This document shows, one piece after another, positions 6,343 through 9,530 of a stretch of DNA of 9,530 bases (position 1 is its first letter; the number at the start of each line of letters is the position of its first letter). This DNA comes from an uncultured Lachnospiraceae bacterium. GTDB taxonomy: Bacteria; Bacillota; Clostridia; Lachnospirales; Lachnospiraceae. The stretch covers positions 1-9,530 of the forward strand of contig CAMWUP010000058.1 of NCBI GenBank assembly GCA_947177465.1. Reading direction: 5' to 3'. The position numbers and the translations under genes are program-made. Below the pieces are notes generated by a model. It did not search any database. It saw only the letters and a list, made by a program, of their open reading frames with translations, and was not told where the DNA came from.

Positions 6343-8913
6343 ATGAGATATAAAAAACAGATATTACGGGCGGCAGCAATCCTGTCTGCGGCAGCGGTAC
6401 TGTGTGTGTTTGGCGCATGGGGAGAAGGCAGACGCGGCGGGTATGTCAGCGGGAGGGAGCGGGAAAACAGGCTCTATCCTTCCGAAGCGGAGGCTGTGCA
6501 GATGGCTGGATTGCTGCCGCTTACCTGTATGCCGGTGAGTGAGCGGTATCAGAAGGAAGAGGGTGGGCCTTCGGTTGGGCTGCTTACGGATTTACAGGAG
6601 TGTGTAAGAGAAGGCGGCATGTCGGCGGCAATCGAGGCTTATCGTGACGTGTCGCTTCTGATAGATGTGGATACGCTGCTCTTGCTGTGTCCTGACTATG
6701 AAAGCCTGATGGCGGAGCAGCTCTCAGTGAAGGATATTCTGGACGGTATTGTGTCAATATACAGGCTGGATTTGGCTGGTGATGTGCTGTTAGTGGAGTA
6801 TGGGAAGCCGGAAGTGCCGTGGGTGATACTCAAAAAAGCAGAGGCGGGGTATCTTGCAGGAACCGTATACCTTTCTATCTTCGCAGGATACGCAAACTGG
6901 AACCATCACGCGACTGCAATATTTGAAGAAGGAGGCGGGTACTGTCTGCTGGAATGGGTGCAGCATGACGGGGAGGAGGAACTCGGTCTGTATTATTTTA
7001 CTGGGGAGGAGAACTGGGTAAAAAACGTTGGAGAAACAGGCTTGTATTTTGAACGGGGAATCCTGTATATCAAGGAAAGGGATGTAAAAGCCGTGCCCGT
7101 TTTTTTCTATCGGAACAGCAGGCACAGCCTGTCAGGAGAGGTGCAGGCATATGTGGAGGAAAATGCGTATGTGTTTGCCGGCAGGCTGGCGGAGAGGGAT
7201 ATCATCTGGGGAGATGAGATGCCGGCTGAGCCGATAGAAGGGGCAGATTATTCTTGGCAGCTTTATGTTTCACAGGCAGATTATGACAATGACGGCGAGG
7301 CGGAGCTGTTTCGGCGGAAGATTGAAAGCTGGGGAGAAGTGGAAGAAAGGAATGAACTGCTTATGGCAGAGGGCGATGGGTACAAAGCGGAAGCCATAAG
7401 CTTATATGGCGCGGACATGCCTGCCGTGAGATTGTGGTTTGTGGAATTTTCCGGAAAAACAGTAACCTTTGAAATCGTGGAGCCATATGGCGAAGCGTAT
7501 CCGCTGCTGGCGGCGTATCTGGTGGAGGAAAATAGAAAAACGCCGCTTCTGACTTGTCAGCTTGTCTATGGGAAAGCGGTGGTAATCGATAACAGCATGT
7601 ATGGCGATGGAGACAGCTTTCAGCTAAGGGAGGCAGTACCACTGGTTGCGGGCTTGGAAAAAGAAACAAGAGAGCAGACTGCTTTTAGAAAAAGGCTGAC
7701 CGCGTGGCTGCGGGAAGCGGGCAGGGACGTTATCATAGAGCCCCTGCAGGCGGAAACGCCCTTTTCTGAGGCATTTTTAGAATTCATCAGGGAAGGAGCA
7801 GCATGGTGTTTCTCCGGAAAACTGTTTTCGGCGTATGCAGCGCCTTATGAGACGCAGGGTGAGAAGGATTTGGAGAAATTTCAAGAGGAATTTGCAGCAA
7901 GATACAGGGAAGAGTATAAGAAGCAGTATAATGTAGAGCCGGCATTTGTTGATTATGAGGTCATATACCGCTGGGAGGCGTCTGATGGAACCGTCAACTA
8001 CCTTGTGATAGATGATGCTTCTTTGGACTATGGCGTAAATACCTTGTATTGGTATCGGGATAACGGAACGGAATTTGAGAAAGAGCCGGTTACAGATTTT
8101 TCCTGCGATTACGGTTCCTACTGCGGCGTTTTGTCCTACGACGGGCAGCGTTACTGTGTGATTGCAAGTATAGTTGAGTATGGAACACTGTGGAGGATGG
8201 ATTTGCTTCCGCTTTGGGAGGCCGGTGAATGGGAGCATTACTGCATTTCCTTTTATTATGAAGAGAAAACGTATGAAGTATTTTCTTTTTCAGAAGAGGA
8301 AGCGCTGAATGATTATGTGGAGAAGGAAGCCGAAGCAATCTATGCGGCAGCGGTGGAACGCTTATTTCCGGGAGGAGCCTCATACGGAGGATGCAGTGAA
8401 TGGGGAGAAATACCGAGGGAGATATGGCGGGAAATCAAAAACAGGGATTCTTCTTATTCGCAATACCGGTATGATTACTCGTTTCATTCTTCCTATAACG
8501 GATATGTGCCGGTGGATGTGGATAACGACAAAGATATGGAGTATGCTTCCGTCTATCTGGTAACCGGAAAGCGGCGTGTTGTCGGTTTGGAGTATACCAT
8601 ATATGGCTGGCGTGACGGAATCTTTACGGAGCTTACCATGGAAGGCGAAGGGCTTTTGTGCTGCTATGAGGACAGGGACAATGGTTACGGGATTACCGGC
8701 GAATTGGACCAGCTTTGGTTTGAGGAGATGGACGGCGTGACCTATCTGTTCACGGTGGAAAAGCTTACCCTGCTTGACGGTTATCTGATGCGCGCCCGCG
8801 TGATACAGGATGGCAAGGTACAGGATGCAGGCGCATGGCTGTTTCGGCATAACGGCGTGATTTTGCAGGATATACAGGAAATGGGTGAGTATGATTCGTG
8901 GCTGAAGGCGTAA
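6343..8913 (+). CDS. Large exported paralogue 3 with DxDxDG loops, unknown function
   Basis: This is an 856-residue third paralogue. The basic N-terminus (MRYKKQ) is followed by a hydrophobic segment (about 8-26) with Cys21 after Leu, again not a proper lipobox. Next come the shared pre-domain motif RLYPSEAEA...LPLTCMPVSERYQK and the twofold repeat, starting about 80 (LLTDLQECV) and 478 (FLEFIREGA). The first loop is canonical (D313-Y-D-N-D317-G-E-A-E). In the second, D725-V-D-N-D729-K-D-M-E, the glycine is replaced by lysine, which may weaken metal binding. WFVEFSGKTVTFE and WFEEMDGVTYLF follow the two loops, and EWEHY begins at 629. The first half is about 30 residues shorter before the first loop than in paralogues 1 and 2, and the middle has an extra charged helical stretch (FQEEFAARYREEYKKQY, about residues 513-529). 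The N-terminal region is closer to paralogue 4 than to 1 or 2. Function unknown. Confidence 0.88.
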   Translation: MRYKKQILRAAAILSAAAVLCVFGAWGEGRRGGYVSGRERENRLYPSEAEAVQMAGLLPLTCMPVSERYQKEEGGPSVGLLTDLQECVREGGMSAAIEAYRDVSLLIDVDTLLLLCPDYESLMAEQLSVKDILDGIVSIYRLDLAGDVLLVEYGKPEVPWVILKKAEAGYLAGTVYLSIFAGYANWNHHATAIFEEGGGYCLLEWVQHDGEEELGLYYFTGEENWVKNVGETGLYFERGILYIKERDVKAVPVFFYRNSRHSLSGEVQAYVEENAYVFAGRLAERDIIWGDEMPAEPIEGADYSWQLYVSQADYDNDGEAELFRRKIESWGEVEERNELLMAEGDGYKAEAISLYGADMPAVRLWFVEFSGKTVTFEIVEPYGEAYPLLAAYLVEENRKTPLLTCQLVYGKAVVIDNSMYGDGDSFQLREAVPLVAGLEKETREQTAFRKRLTAWLREAGRDVIIEPLQAETPFSEAFLEFIREGAAWCFSGKLFSAYAAPYETQGEKDLEKFQEEFAARYREEYKKQYNVEPAFVDYEVIYRWEASDGTVNYLVIDDASLDYGVNTLYWYRDNGTEFEKEPVTDFSCDYGSYCGVLSYDGQRYCVIASIVEYGTLWRMDLLPLWEAGEWEHYCISFYYEEKTYEVFSFSEEEALNDYVEKEAEAIYAAAVERLFPGGASYGGCSEWGEIPREIWREIKNRDSSYSQYRYDYSFHSSYNGYVPVDVDNDKDMEYASVYLVTGKRRVVGLEYTIYGWRDGIFTELTMEGEGLLCCYEDRDNGYGITGELDQLWFEEMDGVTYLFTVEKLTLLDGYLMRARVIQDGKVQDAGAWLFRHNGVILQDIQEMGEYDSWLKA

Positions 8914-8934
8914 GGGCAGGGAATTGCGGAAAGA

Positions 8935-8944
8935 GGAAGCTGCA
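8935..8944. repeat. Direct repeat, left copy, flanking the palindrome
   Basis: GGAAGCTGCA is found here and identically at 9087-9096. The two copies flank the long inverted repeat, with 6 nt between this copy and the left arm. It could be a target-site duplication or a recombination scar. A chance match is possible at this length. Confidence 0.4.
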
Positions 8945-8950
8945 GGTGTC

Positions 8951-9085
8951 ATTGTGCCATGATATATTTCAACGCAGACCCGCTTTCGCTTCGAAAAAAA
9001 CGTAGCGGTACTAAGCTCGAAAGAACCTCGCAAAGTACCGACGTTTTTTAAGAGTCTGCTTATGAAATATATCATGGGCACAATT
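8951..9085. repeat. Long imperfect palindrome, MITE-like or structured RNA element
   Basis: This element fills most of the 235-nt gap between paralogues 3 and 4 (8914-9148), which has no supported gene. The outer arms 8951-8971 and 9063-9085 pair over about 21 bp with one extra C on the right (ATTGTGCC/ATGATATATTTCA against TGAAATATATCAT/GGGCACAAT). Inside, GCAGAC (8974-8979) pairs with GTCTGC (9054-9059), AAAAAACGT (8995-9003) with ACGTTTTTT (9041-9049), and CGGTAC (9006-9011) with GTACCG (9035-9040). A 23-nt loop closes the stem. The left arm has an unpaired insertion of about 14 nt around 8980-8994. Weaker symmetry (AATTGCGGAAA near 8922 against TTTCGCAATT near 9105) may extend it outward. 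The terminal inverted repeats and flanking direct repeats fit a small non-autonomous mobile element; the strong nested stem also fits a transcribed hairpin or attenuator. Confidence 0.65.
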
Positions 9086-9086
9086 C

Positions 9087-9096
9087 GGAAGCTGCA
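9087..9096. repeat. Direct repeat, right copy, flanking the palindrome
   Basis: This second copy of GGAAGCTGCA starts one base after the right arm of the palindrome. Together with 8935-8944 it brackets the element, although the left copy is separated from its arm by 6 nt, so it is not a textbook target-site duplication. Confidence 0.4.
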
Positions 9097-9148
9097 AATG
9101 AGAGTTTCGCAATTTCCGAATAGAGAAGTTACGGAAAAGAGGATTGGT

Positions 9149-9530
9149 ATGGGAAAATGGAAGGAAAGGATTTTCAGGAAATATAGGATGCGGGCAGCAG
9201 CAGCACTGTTTGTTGTTGCGGCATTGTGTATATCAGGTATTTATGTAAATGCGGGAAAGGGTGATTTGTCTGCCGGTACAAAGCAGTCATTGTTTCAGCG
9301 GCTGGAAGACAGATTTTATCCTTCACAGGAAGAGGCACTGCGGCTCGTGGATACGCTGCCCCTGCTCTGTACGCCTGTGGAGGAGACTTATCAGAAGAAC
9401 GAGGACGGACCGGGATTTCCGGAAGAGATGCTTGCAGACTTGCAGGAATATGTCCTGCGGGGGGAAGAGGAGGAAGCCATTGACGCTTACCGTGACGAGA
9501 CGCTTTTGGTTGATATGGAGGAGATGCGGG
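9149..9530 (+). CDS. Large exported paralogue 4, 5' part (runs off window)
   Basis: From ATG 9149 an uninterrupted frame runs 127 codons to the right edge without a stop. AGAGGA (9138-9143) lies 5 nt upstream. The N-terminus is strongly basic (MGKWKERIFRKYRMR), then hydrophobic (about 16-33). Cys27 follows Leu, so it is not a lipobox; VNA (33-35) before Gly could be a signal peptidase I site. The rest matches the family: RFYPSQEEA...LPLLCTPVEETYQK, then MLADLQEYVLRGEEEEAIDAYRDETLLVD (94 onward), which is the first helical part of the repeat unit. It resembles paralogue 3 most closely (LPLxCxPVxExYQKxExGP). The putative metal-binding loops would lie outside the window, so they cannot be checked. 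The palindromic element separates it from paralogue 3, and it may be expressed independently of the upstream genes. Confidence 0.85.
   Translation, partial: MGKWKERIFRKYRMRAAAALFVVAALCISGIYVNAGKGDLSAGTKQSLFQRLEDRFYPSQEEALRLVDTLPLLCTPVEETYQKNEDGPGFPEEMLADLQEYVLRGEEEEAIDAYRDETLLVDMEEMR

Noticed and set aside
8380..9081. A 233-codon open frame on the - strand covering the end of paralogue 3 and the palindrome.
   Set aside because: About three quarters of it is the antisense shadow of a well-supported gene, and the rest lies over the inverted repeat. Its sequence shows no domain. If the palindrome is a dispersed repeat, similar spurious frames would recur with it.

Overview
The window looks like a mid-GC Firmicutes chromosome segment, most likely a gut Clostridia of the Lachnospiraceae type. 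This is inferred from strong AGGAGG-type ribosome binding sites, free use of AGA/AGG codons, many Tyr/Glu-rich exported proteins, and a VbhA-like segment of the kind I associate with Lachnospiraceae Fic proteins. All supported genes lie on the + strand.

Layout: (1) positions 2-427 hold the 3' part of a GNAT-type acetyltransferase whose start lies upstream of the window. (2) A short gap with two similar dyads (about 441-471) leads into an AT-rich gene (483-944) for a 153-residue unknown protein with a CxC...CxxC zinc-ribbon-like pattern. (3) From 971 to the end of the window runs a tandem array of four paralogous genes (971-3568, 3748-6318, 6343-8913, and 9149 to the window end, cut off). Each complete one encodes an exported or membrane-anchored, acidic, Tyr-rich protein of about 860 residues with two DxDxDG-type putative calcium-binding loops. 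I do not recognise a named family. Inside each complete protein the sequence is itself a twofold repeat of a unit of about 360-390 residues.

Two things interrupt the array. Between paralogues 1 and 2 is a short ORF whose first 60 residues look like a VbhA-type antitoxin (the inhibitory N-terminal segment of Fic proteins). It is cut off before its last helix and runs out of frame into paralogue 2. Between paralogues 3 and 4 is a long imperfect palindrome (8951-9085) with a 10-bp direct repeat outside each arm, which looks like a small non-coding mobile or structured element.

How the genes work together: the short gaps (26 nt, an 8-nt overlap, 24 nt) suggest that 483-8913 can be transcribed together. 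The array looks like repeated local duplication and divergence of a surface or secreted protein family, with the VbhA fragment and the palindrome as scars or passengers of the rearrangements. The function of the array is unknown.
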